DNA of 10,068 nucleotides. Origin: CAYFIW01 sp964343265. GTDB taxonomy: Bacteria > Chloroflexota > Dehalococcoidia > Lucifugimonadales > UBA826. The notes under the pieces were generated by a model, which was not told the origin of the DNA, made no database searches, and saw only the letters and a list, made by a program, of their open reading frames with translations. The DNA lies in assembly GCA_964343265.1 (NCBI GenBank), contig CAYFIW010000050.1:1-10068 (forward strand). The letters are read 5' to 3'. A program made the position numbers and the translations under genes. Shown in pieces: positions 1 to 6,763 of this stretch. The first letter of the stretch is position 1. Each line of letters begins with the position of its first letter.

Positions 1-69
1 TGAGACATAATTTCTTTGGGATTGGAACATACTATGGTTTGCACCCTGTAGTCTAGATGCATGACGGGT

Positions 70-98
70 TACACAGTTAGCTAAAAGACGGTTAGAAT
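70..98 (+). promoter_or_regulatory. Weak candidate sigma-70 promoter ahead of the plus-strand LLM pair
   Basis: A TACACA hexamer (70-75, 4 of 6 to TTGACA) lies 17 bp before TAGAAT (93-98, 5 of 6 to TATAAT). Transcription would start near 105 and leave a leader of about 50 nt before the ATG at 156. Nothing else resembling a gene or structured element was seen in the first 155 bases. The match is modest and such pairs occur by chance in AT-rich DNA, so this is only a candidate. Confidence 0.2.
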
Positions 99-155
99 GG
101 GGCCGAAATCGATTGGAGATGTGTTTTTTAATTATCTGTTTAAGAGAGGTCAATA

Positions 156-1328
156 ATGAATCTTCCAGCCAGAATGACATTTGGAATTTTTCTGGGACCT
201 TTTCATAAAGTCGGTGAGAATCCTACTCTTGCCCTTCACAGGGATATGGAATTAATAGAGTGGCTAGATGATCTTGGATACGATGAAGCATGGATAGGTG
301 AGCACCATAGTGCAGGATGGGAAATCATTTCATCCCCTGAGTTGTTTATCGCATCTGTTGCTGAGAGGACCAGGCACATCAAATTGGGTACCGGTGTAAT
401 CAGTCTGCCCTACCATCACCCCTTTATGGTAGCTAACAGAATGGTCCAATTAGATCACACCACAAGGGGAAGAGTGATGTTTGGCGTTGGTCCAGGAGCA
501 TTGCCAACTGACGCATACATGATGGGCATAGACCCGACAACGCAAAGACCAAAAATGGACGAGGCCTTGGGGATAATACTTCGTCTTTTTACGGAAGATA
601 CTCCACTCACATACAAAAGTGACTGGTTTGAATTAAATGAGGCTCTTTTGCAAATTAAGCCTTATCAGACACCGTATATGCCTCTCGCTGTTGCATCAAT
701 ACAATCACCTTCCGGGGTTGCCTTGGCTGGAAAATATGGTGCGTCAATTTTGACTATAACTACCCCCAGAGATCCATCAGAAGGAAGAGCGGAATATAGC
801 AAACTCTGGGATATTGCAGAGGAATCTGCAAGAGAACATGGTAAGGAAGTAAAGAGAGAGGAATGGAGATTGGTCATTCCAGTACATGTCGCCGAGACTA
901 CAAAGCAAGCCAGAGATGAAGTGCGTGAAGGAGCTGTACATTTCCAGAGGGGTTACACGGAAGGAACCAATGGAAGAAAGCCGGTATATGATGGTCCAGA
1001 CGACCAGTTGGTAGATTGGATGGCGGACAATGGGTATTGGATAGTTGGGAGCCCTGATGATTGTGTTGAAGGGATAAAACAACTTGCAGAGGAAAGTGGA
1101 GGGTTTGGAGGTTTGTTGGTTCAGACCGTGGATTGGGCAAGCAGGGATCAATTACTCAGAAGTTATGAGTTGCTGGCTCGATACGTTGCTCCGCAATTCC
1201 AAGGCTCAATCAATAGCATCGCATCTTCGAATCAGTGGGCAAAAGAACGGGTTGGCACCTTATTAGAAAGAAGGACTAATGCTATAGAAAGCGCTAAGAG
1301 ACAATATTATGAATCTCGAGGTTCTTAA
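156..1328 (+). CDS. LLM class flavin-dependent monooxygenase, limonene 1,2-monooxygenase (LimB)-like
   Basis: The 390-residue product belongs to the bacterial luciferase-like monooxygenase family, TIM-barrel enzymes that use reduced flavin supplied by a separate reductase to insert one oxygen atom. Visible family landmarks are the EHHSAGW segment (residues 49-55), the strand and loop GTGVISLPYHHPF (78-90) and GRVMFGVGPG (105-114). This combination and the full length, including a charged C-terminal helical tail after about residue 345, recall limonene 1,2-monooxygenases (LimB, also just under 400 residues). The ATG at 156 has GAGAGG six bases upstream (144-149). A second in-frame ATG at 174 (Met7) is possible but has no comparable Shine-Dalgarno. 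It is cytoplasmic, with no signal peptide. It lies 42 bp before a second LLM gene, probably cotranscribed. The substrate is unknown: LimB homologues are common in bacteria that never see limonene. No reductase is encoded in the window. Confidence 0.88.
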   Translation: MNLPARMTFGIFLGPFHKVGENPTLALHRDMELIEWLDDLGYDEAWIGEHHSAGWEIISSPELFIASVAERTRHIKLGTGVISLPYHHPFMVANRMVQLDHTTRGRVMFGVGPGALPTDAYMMGIDPTTQRPKMDEALGIILRLFTEDTPLTYKSDWFELNEALLQIKPYQTPYMPLAVASIQSPSGVALAGKYGASILTITTPRDPSEGRAEYSKLWDIAEESAREHGKEVKREEWRLVIPVHVAETTKQARDEVREGAVHFQRGYTEGTNGRKPVYDGPDDQLVDWMADNGYWIVGSPDDCVEGIKQLAEESGGFGGLLVQTVDWASRDQLLRSYELLARYVAPQFQGSINSIASSNQWAKERVGTLLERRTNAIESAKRQYYESRGS

Positions 1329-1370
1329 CTCAAAGATAACCTGAAAAAAATTAATTGGAGATATCAAAGA

Positions 1371-2531
1371 ATGATTACAAAATTCGATAGTCTATATGCT
1401 GGTCACATTGATATGGACAATATTGGTTATGCTGGCACCCCTGTTAACGATAGGGAATTCGGAAATGAAGACTTAGCAGGAGTGTTTGAAAAAGCCTCGG
1501 CGATTGCTAGCACCATGGACACTCATGGGTTTGATACATTTTGGATGGCAGAACATCATTTTCAACCTGAGGGATATGAATGTCTTCCAAATGTTTTGAT
1601 GTTAGCGGTACATCTGGCACATTTAACAAAGAATATAAGGCTTGGCTGTGGATTTAACATAGCGCCGATGTGGCACCCGTTACGATTAGCAGAAGATTAC
1701 GCTACTGCAGATATCCTTACACAAGGGAGAGTAGTGTTTGGGGTAGGACGTGGCTACCATACTCGTGAGGTTGAGACTTTTGGGGTCCCTCTCCTGGACC
1801 AGCCTGCCAATAGGGACTTATTTGAAGAGCAAGTTGATATTGTTTTTAAGTCGTTTGAAAAAGATTCTTTTTCTCATAAAGGTGAAAATTACACTATTCC
1901 CCCGGAAGTTCCATACAGAGGATATACGCTCGAGGAAATCACAGTTGTACCCAGGCCAGTTAATAGACCTGTTGAATGCTGGCAGCCTATCCAGAGCGCA
2001 ACCCCGAGAGGACTAGATTTCATGGCGAAACATGGCATGAGTGGAATAATTGGTGGGGGTAGTTCTGAGGGCGGAGCGATGGATAAAGCTGTTCAGGGTT
2101 TTAGAGATGCCTACGCACGCGCTGGATCGGAGCTTCAACTTGGAGAGAGACTTTCAATCGGATTTCATTACCACATAGCAGAAACACAGGAGAAAGCTAT
2201 GGCGGAAGTGGGAGCCATGTACGAAGAAAACCTTAAGATGTTTGGTCCTTTGAGATTAGTAAGAGCCCTATCAGATGAACAATTAGACTGGATGTCTGAT
2301 TCAAAGGTAGCACCGACGGCCGATCTTCCAAGAGTGGAAGATGCTGTGAAATCAGGAGGAGTACTCGCCGGGCCTCCTGACGTGATAATCGAACAACTTA
2401 AAGATCTCGAAAGACTGTATCCCGGTCTTGATAGGGTATGCGTTAGCCATCCCATGGGAGCACCACAGTCAGTTATTACAGAACAGCTTCAACAATTCTC
2501 GGAAGAGGTTATGCCTTCTTTTGGAAAGTAA
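1371..2531 (+). CDS. LLM class flavin-dependent oxidoreductase (alkanal monooxygenase-like)
   Basis: This 386-residue protein is a second luciferase-like TIM-barrel monooxygenase, clearly a different subfamily from its upstream neighbour. Landmarks are EHHFQPEG (residues 61-68, the counterpart of EHHSAGW), a WHP-containing loop after a GCG strand (92-103) and GRVVFGVGRG followed by YH (119-130). It starts at ATG 1371, with TTGGAG ten bases upstream (1355-1360). Expected activity is flavin-dependent hydroxylation, epoxidation or Baeyer-Villiger oxidation of a hydrophobic substrate, with FMNH2 from elsewhere. Spacing after the first LLM gene is 42 bp with no terminator seen, so the pair is probably one transcript, perhaps acting sequentially or as partners like the alpha and beta subunits of luciferase. 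The gene ends 3 bp from the convergent SDR gene. Family assignment is firm; substrate and cofactor (FMN or F420) are not determined. Confidence 0.87.
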   Translation: MITKFDSLYAGHIDMDNIGYAGTPVNDREFGNEDLAGVFEKASAIASTMDTHGFDTFWMAEHHFQPEGYECLPNVLMLAVHLAHLTKNIRLGCGFNIAPMWHPLRLAEDYATADILTQGRVVFGVGRGYHTREVETFGVPLLDQPANRDLFEEQVDIVFKSFEKDSFSHKGENYTIPPEVPYRGYTLEEITVVPRPVNRPVECWQPIQSATPRGLDFMAKHGMSGIIGGGSSEGGAMDKAVQGFRDAYARAGSELQLGERLSIGFHYHIAETQEKAMAEVGAMYEENLKMFGPLRLVRALSDEQLDWMSDSKVAPTADLPRVEDAVKSGGVLAGPPDVIIEQLKDLERLYPGLDRVCVSHPMGAPQSVITEQLQQFSEEVMPSFGK

Positions 2532-2534
2532 TTA

Positions 2535-3269
2535 TTAAGCGTCGAACCTATTCCATGTAGGTGTGATAAGTACTTCGTTGATAGTCACGTGTGGGGGCTG
2601 TTGAGCTATATAAAGTATGAGGTCTCCTAGATCCTCAGACTGAAGTATTCGCGCTTTATCCTCTGCACTAACGGGAACTGGTCTGGAATCGAGAATAGGG
2701 GTAGCTACTTCACCAGGACATACAATTGTTGCCCTGATTCCATTGTTACGCTCCTCTAGCAACAAGCTCGATGTCATAGCATTCATCGCATGTTTCGCTG
2801 AAGTGTATGCCGGACCTGTTATTTTACCGATTCCTTTTGCTGCCATTGAAGACACGTTAATGATGAGTCCTCCTCCTTGATTTCTCATCGCGGGCAGAAC
2901 TGACTGACAACAGTAAAATGCTCCGTTTAGGTCAATATTTATAACTTTATCCCAGTCTTCCAGAACTACATCATTCCAGTTTCTGTTTCTGACGTTTATA
3001 CCCGCACTAAAGACACCTATGTCTATTCGTCCCTGTTCTTCGAGGATCATTTCTGCGGTATTAATAACGGCTTCCTTGTCTGCCACGTCGAGAGGTTTTA
3101 TTGATACGCCATTGCCTATTTGTGATGCGACATTTTCGAGAACGTCTTTTCTGCGGCCAGAAAGTACTACTTTACAACCTGCTTCTGCCAACTTTATCGC
3201 TGCACTTTCACCGATTCCGGTTCCAGCTCCTGTAATCCATGCAACCTGTCCGTTTAGATCTTGAAACAA
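2535..3269 (-). CDS. SDR family oxidoreductase (classical type)
   Basis: A 244-residue classical short-chain dehydrogenase/reductase with a Rossmann fold. Visible elements: the nucleotide-binding TGAGTGIG motif (residues 13-20), SGRR after the second strand (37-40; the arginines favour NADP), D61-V62 contacting adenine, a degenerate FSAG (87-90) in place of NNAG, Ser141, and the catalytic Tyr155 and Lys159 of YxxxK. The fourth tetrad position, normally Asn, is Asp113 in NIDLNG by my alignment. The start is taken as TTG at 3267-3269, because AGGAG (3276-3280) lies six bases upstream and no ATG is placed as well. It is the last gene of the DUF35-thiolase-SDR group, 43 bp after the thiolase-like gene. 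It probably oxidises or reduces a hydroxyl or keto group of the pathway intermediate; the actual substrate cannot be inferred. Confidence 0.88.
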   Translation of the reverse strand: MFQDLNGQVAWITGAGTGIGESAAIKLAEAGCKVVLSGRRKDVLENVASQIGNGVSIKPLDVADKEAVINTAEMILEEQGRIDIGVFSAGINVRNRNWNDVVLEDWDKVINIDLNGAFYCCQSVLPAMRNQGGGLIINVSSMAAKGIGKITGPAYTSAKHAMNAMTSSLLLEERNNGIRATIVCPGEVATPILDSRPVPVSAEDKARILQSEDLGDLILYIAQQPPHVTINEVLITPTWNRFDA

Positions 3270-3270
3270 T

Positions 3271-3301
3271 TTTTTCTCCTCAGTTACTTTTTCTTCTCAG
3301 T
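3271..3301 (-). repeat. Imperfect tandem duplication carrying the SDR ribosome-binding site
   Basis: Two 14-base copies (3271-3284 and 3288-3301), identical at 13 positions and separated by three bases, lie between the thiolase-like gene and the SDR gene. On the minus strand they read ACTGAGGAGAAAAA (copy next to the start) and ACTGAGAAGAAAAA. The copy nearest the TTG start contains the functional-looking AGGAG; the other has AGAAG. It looks like a small local duplication of the ribosome-binding region and supports the TTG start. Confidence 0.6.
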
Positions 3302-3312
3302 GGTTCTGATAA

Positions 3313-4491
3313 TTAATGGGGATCTTCGTTCGTAAACACAAGACTTCCAGCTGCCATAAACATTCCGCCTACTCCCTGACAGAATGATACTTTCACATCC
3401 GGTACTTGATGAGGTGCTTCTCCCCTGACCTGGCGTACCGATTCTTGTATCGCGAACATTCCATACATTCCAGTATGAGTGTATGAAAGTCCTCCACCAT
3501 TGGTATTCATGGGAAGGCTTCCACCAGGAGAAGTATTTCCCTCCTCAATGAAAGCTCCTGCTTCACCTCTTCCAACAAATCCAAGATCCTCTAGCCCATA
3601 TATAGGTAAATGAGCGAAAGCATCGTAGATCATTAGGTGATCAACATCACCGTGGGTAATTCCAGACTCTTGAAAAGCTTTTGTACTTGCTGTTTTGAAG
3701 GCCGCCGAAGTGGTCATGTCTCGCATCTGGCTGACTACCGGCGTTTCCACAGATTCTCCGGTTCCCAGAACATACACGGGTTTTTTGGGAAAGTTCTTAG
3801 CTCTTTCGGAACTTGTAATAATGAGAGCGCCGCCACCGTCAGTTACCAGGCAACATTGCAGAAGATGGAATGGATAGCAAATCATACGGCTTGCAAACAC
3901 ATCATCTGTTGTTATTAGGTCTCCATACATGGCCCTTGGAACCTTATTTGACCATTTCCTTTGAGCTACAGGTACTGATGCCAGTTGCTCATGGGTTGTT
4001 CCGGTCTCTTTCATGTAACGGAGTACACCCATCCCGAATTGTGTCGTAGGACCAGCAACGCCATAAGGCGATTCAAATTGACCAGGAAAAGAACTGTCCC
4101 GTCTTCCACCAGCCATAGCCCCGACATCTCCTATCCGGCCGGATTGTTCTCCTACTCTACTTCTTCCACTTTCTGCCATGGATACAAGGACTGTTTCGCA
4201 AAGGCCACTTGCGATAGCTGCTACAGCATGTCTGACATGTATCAAAAAAGATGTTCCGCCCACAGCCGTGTTATCGACCCACTTGGGAACTATACCGAGG
4301 TAATGAGCCAAGGCGGCAGGACTCATAGTTGTTGCTATTCCATCGATTTCATTTTTGTCTATTCCGCAGTCTTTGATTGCATTTACTGCAGCATCTACGT
4401 GTAATTGAAACTGTGTTTTATCAGGTATCTGACCTAGTTCTGTTGTTTCAGAGGCTCCGACAATCGCTGCTTTGTATCTAAGGGATTCCAA
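3313..4491 (-). CDS. Non-classical thiolase / SCP-x-like (Ltp2-type) acyl-CoA protein
   Basis: The 392-residue product has the thiolase fold of the SCP-x/lipid-transfer thiolase branch. The N-terminal strand AAIVGASET (residues 8-16) and EIDGI (48-52) are typical. The usual nucleophile-cysteine segment is instead VGGTSF (77-82), with no cysteine. The C-terminal NTNGGG (329-334), His339 in YTHTG and Cys371 in SFCQG match the other thiolase active-site loops, and DVDHLMIYDAF is characteristic of this branch. A true Claisen condensation or thiolysis is therefore doubtful. Related Ltp2 enzymes use the fold for retro-aldol cleavage of CoA-bound steroid side chains and require a DUF35 partner, and a DUF35 gene is directly upstream (45 bp). 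The start is TTG at 4489-4491, supported by GGAGG five bases upstream (4497-4501). The fold is confident; the retro-aldolase role is inferred from context. Confidence 0.85.
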   Translation of the reverse strand: MESLRYKAAIVGASETTELGQIPDKTQFQLHVDAAVNAIKDCGIDKNEIDGIATTMSPAALAHYLGIVPKWVDNTAVGGTSFLIHVRHAVAAIASGLCETVLVSMAESGRSRVGEQSGRIGDVGAMAGGRRDSSFPGQFESPYGVAGPTTQFGMGVLRYMKETGTTHEQLASVPVAQRKWSNKVPRAMYGDLITTDDVFASRMICYPFHLLQCCLVTDGGGALIITSSERAKNFPKKPVYVLGTGESVETPVVSQMRDMTTSAAFKTASTKAFQESGITHGDVDHLMIYDAFAHLPIYGLEDLGFVGRGEAGAFIEEGNTSPGGSLPMNTNGGGLSYTHTGMYGMFAIQESVRQVRGEAPHQVPDVKVSFCQGVGGMFMAAGSLVFTNEDPH

Positions 4492-4496
4492 TTTAT

Positions 4497-4501
4497 CCTC
4501 C
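4497..4501 (-). promoter_or_regulatory. Strong ribosome-binding site deciding a TTG start
   Basis: GGAGG on the minus strand sits five bases before TTG at 4491 and fixes that codon as the start of the thiolase-like gene. The resulting N-terminus (basic residues, then the AAIVGASET strand) is the usual one for the family. Confidence 0.65.
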
Positions 4502-4536
4502 CGACTTTCTGCTTAAATTTAAGGTAGATGTCCGTT

Positions 4537-4959
4537 CTACGATTGAGCTGGTCTCCACTTAGGGAGTGACATGTCGTCGACGATATCTTCAAATACGACC
4601 TCTAAAGGCATGTCTAAAACAAGGTTTTCCGGAGTGTTCTCTATACCAACGATGTTGGTCATCATTCTTGGACCCTCATCTAGTTGCACAATCGCAATTG
4701 CGTACGGTGCTTCATCCTCAAAGCCTGGTGGAGGTCTGTGGTTGATCATATATGTGTACAAAAAACCCTTTCCGCTTGTCTTAAACCATTCAATTTTATC
4801 TTCCAGACAGTCGGGACAAATCATACGGGGATAGAAAAAAGCTGTATCACAGTCAACACATTTTTGTATCCAGAGTTCATGCTTGCGAGTTTTATCCCAA
4901 AAGAAGTCAGATTCTGGAGTAGCCACGGGTACAGGTTTTCTATAAATCTCTTCGGCCAT
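4537..4959 (-). CDS. DUF35 OB-fold / zinc-ribbon protein, partner of the thiolase-like protein
   Basis: A 140-residue protein with the standard two-part DUF35 architecture. An N-terminal helix (residues 15-30, with a FFWD segment) leads to a rubredoxin-like zinc ribbon with ligands Cys34, Cys37, Cys48 and Cys51. An OB-fold follows (roughly 58-130, with the typical YTYMINHRPPPGF and PYAIAIVQLDEG strands). Family members such as ChsH2 bind the acyl-CoA and form obligate complexes with SCP-x-type thiolases; the archaeal thiolase-HMG-CoA synthase complex also uses one. The thiolase-like gene follows 45 bp downstream, so a two-subunit enzyme is the natural reading. It starts at ATG 4957-4959 with AAAGGAGA about six bases upstream. 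A candidate promoter lies at 5009-5038. All four cysteines are present and the length is normal. Confidence 0.88.
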   Translation of the reverse strand: MAEEIYRKPVPVATPESDFFWDKTRKHELWIQKCVDCDTAFFYPRMICPDCLEDKIEWFKTSGKGFLYTYMINHRPPPGFEDEAPYAIAIVQLDEGPRMMTNIVGIENTPENLVLDMPLEVVFEDIVDDMSLPKWRPAQS

Positions 4960-5008
4960 CTAGTATCTCCTTTTCATTACATAAAAGCGTCTTATATGTC
5001 TTGGTGGC

Positions 5009-5038
5009 ATTTTAGACACGACTTGGACTCTAGGTCAA
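5009..5038 (-). promoter_or_regulatory. Candidate sigma-70 promoter for the DUF35-thiolase-SDR genes
   Basis: On the minus strand TTGACC (5033-5038, 5 of 6 to TTGACA) is followed after 18 bp by TAAAAT (5009-5014, 5 of 6 to TATAAT). It lies in the 116-bp spacer between the VOC and DUF35 genes. Transcription would start near 5001 and give a leader of about 40 nt with the DUF35 ribosome-binding site. No operator-like inverted repeat was seen around it. It is the best promoter match I found in the window. Confidence 0.5.
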
Positions 5039-5075
5039 AATTATTATGCAGATAACTCAAGTGGGGAATTTTCAG

Positions 5076-5474
5076 TCAGTTATGTGCCGGTTGAACCAGT
5101 TCGATTAGAACCTTGTCTGGGCCCTCGATATACGCCAATTTTGTACCACCTGGTATCTCAGTTATTGGGAGAACCACCCTGATGTTATCGTTTTTAAATT
5201 TTTGTATATCTCCATCTATGTCATCGGTGTCGAATCCAAAATGCTCTAATCCTAGGCGGTTTAATTCTGCCGGTATGGTGTCATCTGAGGACCCTTCAGG
5301 TTGAGATGATATGTTTAGTCTGACTGGCCCACCTGCGTCCATACTTACCGTTATTGTTCCGGGCATTACTTCTCTGGAAGATAATATTTTTGCATCAAAG
5401 TATTTTTCGTACCATTCCGCAGATTTGTGTGGATCTTTCGCTCTTATATGTACATGATTTACTGAATACGACAT
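5076..5474 (-). CDS. VOC superfamily (glyoxalase/bleomycin-resistance fold) protein
   Basis: A 132-residue protein of the vicinal oxygen chelate superfamily, made of two beta-alpha-beta-beta-beta modules. The N-terminal VNHVHIRAKD strand gives a metal-ligand candidate His7 (or His9) and is followed by the typical helix SAEWYEKYF (18-26). The second module begins with LEHFGFDTDDID and gives His78; the last strand, VLIELVQP, gives Glu125. These match usual VOC ligands for a divalent metal. VOC proteins include glyoxalase I, epimerases such as methylmalonyl-CoA epimerase, extradiol dioxygenases and resistance proteins; the size fits a glyoxalase-like or epimerase-like single-unit protein. It starts at ATG 5472-5474 with AGGAG and GAGG just upstream. 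It lies 28 bp after CoA-transferase B, so it is probably cotranscribed with it. The specific reaction cannot be told from sequence. Confidence 0.8.
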   Translation of the reverse strand: MSYSVNHVHIRAKDPHKSAEWYEKYFDAKILSSREVMPGTITVSMDAGGPVRLNISSQPEGSSDDTIPAELNRLGLEHFGFDTDDIDGDIQKFKNDNIRVVLPITEIPGGTKLAYIEGPDKVLIELVQPAHN

Positions 5475-5502
5475 TATTCCTCTCCTGTGGCTGCAGATTT
5501 AA

Positions 5503-6663
5503 TTAGTAGATTATCTTGTCTCTTACAAATTCTTCGTATACGGATGCTTCATTTCCTAATAAGTTTGTAAATATAGGTTTATTGTGTTCTCCAAATAGCG
5601 GAGCGGATTTGTAATTAAATTGGTCTATGCCACTCATTTTTACCGGTAACCCTAAGGTTGTCTTCGTACCAACTTCTGGATGGGGGATATCGATGAGGTA
5701 CTCTCTCTCAATTACATGTGGATCGTTCATCAGGTCTATCACGTCCATTATAGGGCCGGATGGGACTCCAACCTTTTGTAAATCCTCAGTTATTTTTTCT
5801 GCAGGCAATTCTTTTGTCCACTGGGCAATTAAATCATCAAGAATATCTTCATTTTGTTTTCTCAAATCGTTTGTTGTGAAACGTTGATCAGACAACCATG
5901 TCGCATTGCCAGACGTCTTACAAAATGCCTGCCACTGACCTTCGTCTGTACACGAAATGGCCACCCACTTGTCGAAACCATGGGAGGGATAAACATTATG
6001 AGGTGCATACTTTAGATGTCTATTGCCATATCTTTTTTGCTGAATTCCATTGACTGACATTTCCATAAATGCTTCTGGTAGTAGGCTACTAACGCATTCG
6101 GCCATGGAAAATTCAATGTACTGTCCTTCTCCGGTTTTTCCTCTGTGCCTTAGGGCAGAAACAATACTGAAAACCATCATTGTGCCAACAAGATAGTCAG
6201 GCCAGTTACCTCCCATATTAAGAGGAGGTCCATCTTCGTATCCGCTGAGAAATGGCAGGCCGGCGTATGAGGATACATTTGGACCAAATCCTGAGGCTTG
6301 TCTTTGTGGGCCTTCGACTCCTAAAGTAGATCCGGACACCATAATTAGGTCTGGGTTATGTTTTACAAGATCGTTATATCCGCATCCTAAGTTATTCATT
6401 ACATCAGTAGCAAAATTCTCGATTACTACATCTGAAATTGATGCAAGCTCTTTGAATAATTTGAGACCTTTTTCAGTTTTAAGATTTACATTGAAGCCTT
6501 TTTTACTGTAGTTGATTCCATTGTAAGCAGCGTTTTTGTTGATTTCCGGGCCTCTCCTGGTGAGGTCAAGACTTGCCCGTGACTCTATTTCTATTACCTC
6601 GGCTCCAAGAGCCCCTAGCCACCCGCCGCAATGTGGCACCGATAAAATCCATCCCATATCAAG
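5503..6663 (-). CDS. CaiB/BaiF (class III) CoA-transferase B, 5' end lost in scaffold gap
   Basis: 386 residues are visible, from LDMGW at the gap edge to the TAA at 5503. Class III CoA-transferases move CoA between carboxylic acids, forming interlocked dimers. The visible part begins at the first beta strand (LDMGWILS) and continues with LGALGAEVIEIES, NYSKKGFNVNL, DVVIENF, the PDLIMVSGSTLG strand, the GKTGEGQYIEFSM segment and a normal C-terminal LFGEHN. Only about 10-15 N-terminal residues should be missing if it is a separate gene. The position of the catalytic Asp of formyl-CoA transferase (five or so residues after a GP turn, before a GL) appears to be Gly in SGFGPNVSSYAGL, so ordinary transferase chemistry is uncertain. 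It could be the C-terminal half of a fused tandem CaiB protein together with the gene on the other side of the gap. Any start codon drawn across the N run (such as near 6777) is an artefact. Confidence 0.85.
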   Translation of the reverse strand, partial: LDMGWILSVPHCGGWLGALGAEVIEIESRASLDLTRRGPEINKNAAYNGINYSKKGFNVNLKTEKGLKLFKELASISDVVIENFATDVMNNLGCGYNDLVKHNPDLIMVSGSTLGVEGPQRQASGFGPNVSSYAGLPFLSGYEDGPPLNMGGNWPDYLVGTMMVFSIVSALRHRGKTGEGQYIEFSMAECVSSLLPEAFMEMSVNGIQQKRYGNRHLKYAPHNVYPSHGFDKWVAISCTDEGQWQAFCKTSGNATWLSDQRFTTNDLRKQNEDILDDLIAQWTKELPAEKITEDLQKVGVPSGPIMDVIDLMNDPHVIEREYLIDIPHPEVGTKTTLGLPVKMSGIDQFNYKSAPLFGEHNKPIFTNLLGNEASVYEEFVRDKIIY

Positions 6664-6763
6664 NNNNNNNNNNNNNNNNNNNNNNNNNNNNNNNNNNNNN
6701 NNNNNNNNNNNNNNNNNNNNNNNNNNNNNNNNNNNNNNNNNNNNNNNNNNNNNNNNNNNNNNN
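6664..6763. other. Scaffold gap, 100 N of unknown true length
   Basis: Exactly 100 undetermined bases, the conventional placeholder for a gap of unknown size. It removes the 3' end of CoA-transferase A (about the last 20-30 residues by comparison with the family) and the first residues of CoA-transferase B, along with whatever lies between. Reading frames on the two sides differ across 100 bases, but this has no meaning if the length is nominal. Confidence 0.98.

Noticed and set aside
1..155. Possible 3' end of an upstream gene or a riboswitch at the left edge
   Set aside because: Stop codons occur early in the plus frames and no conserved riboswitch-like structure or coding similarity could be recognised; only a weak promoter candidate is supported.
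777..1151. Open frames of 124 and 80 codons on the minus strand inside the LimB-like gene
   Set aside because: No recognisable domain, no convincing start signal, and complete overlap with a gene whose protein is clearly conserved.
3985..4404. A 139-codon open frame on the plus strand opposite the thiolase-like gene
   Set aside because: It has low-complexity, Ser/Cys/His-rich content typical of antisense frames, no ribosome-binding site, and lies fully within a well-conserved gene on the other strand.
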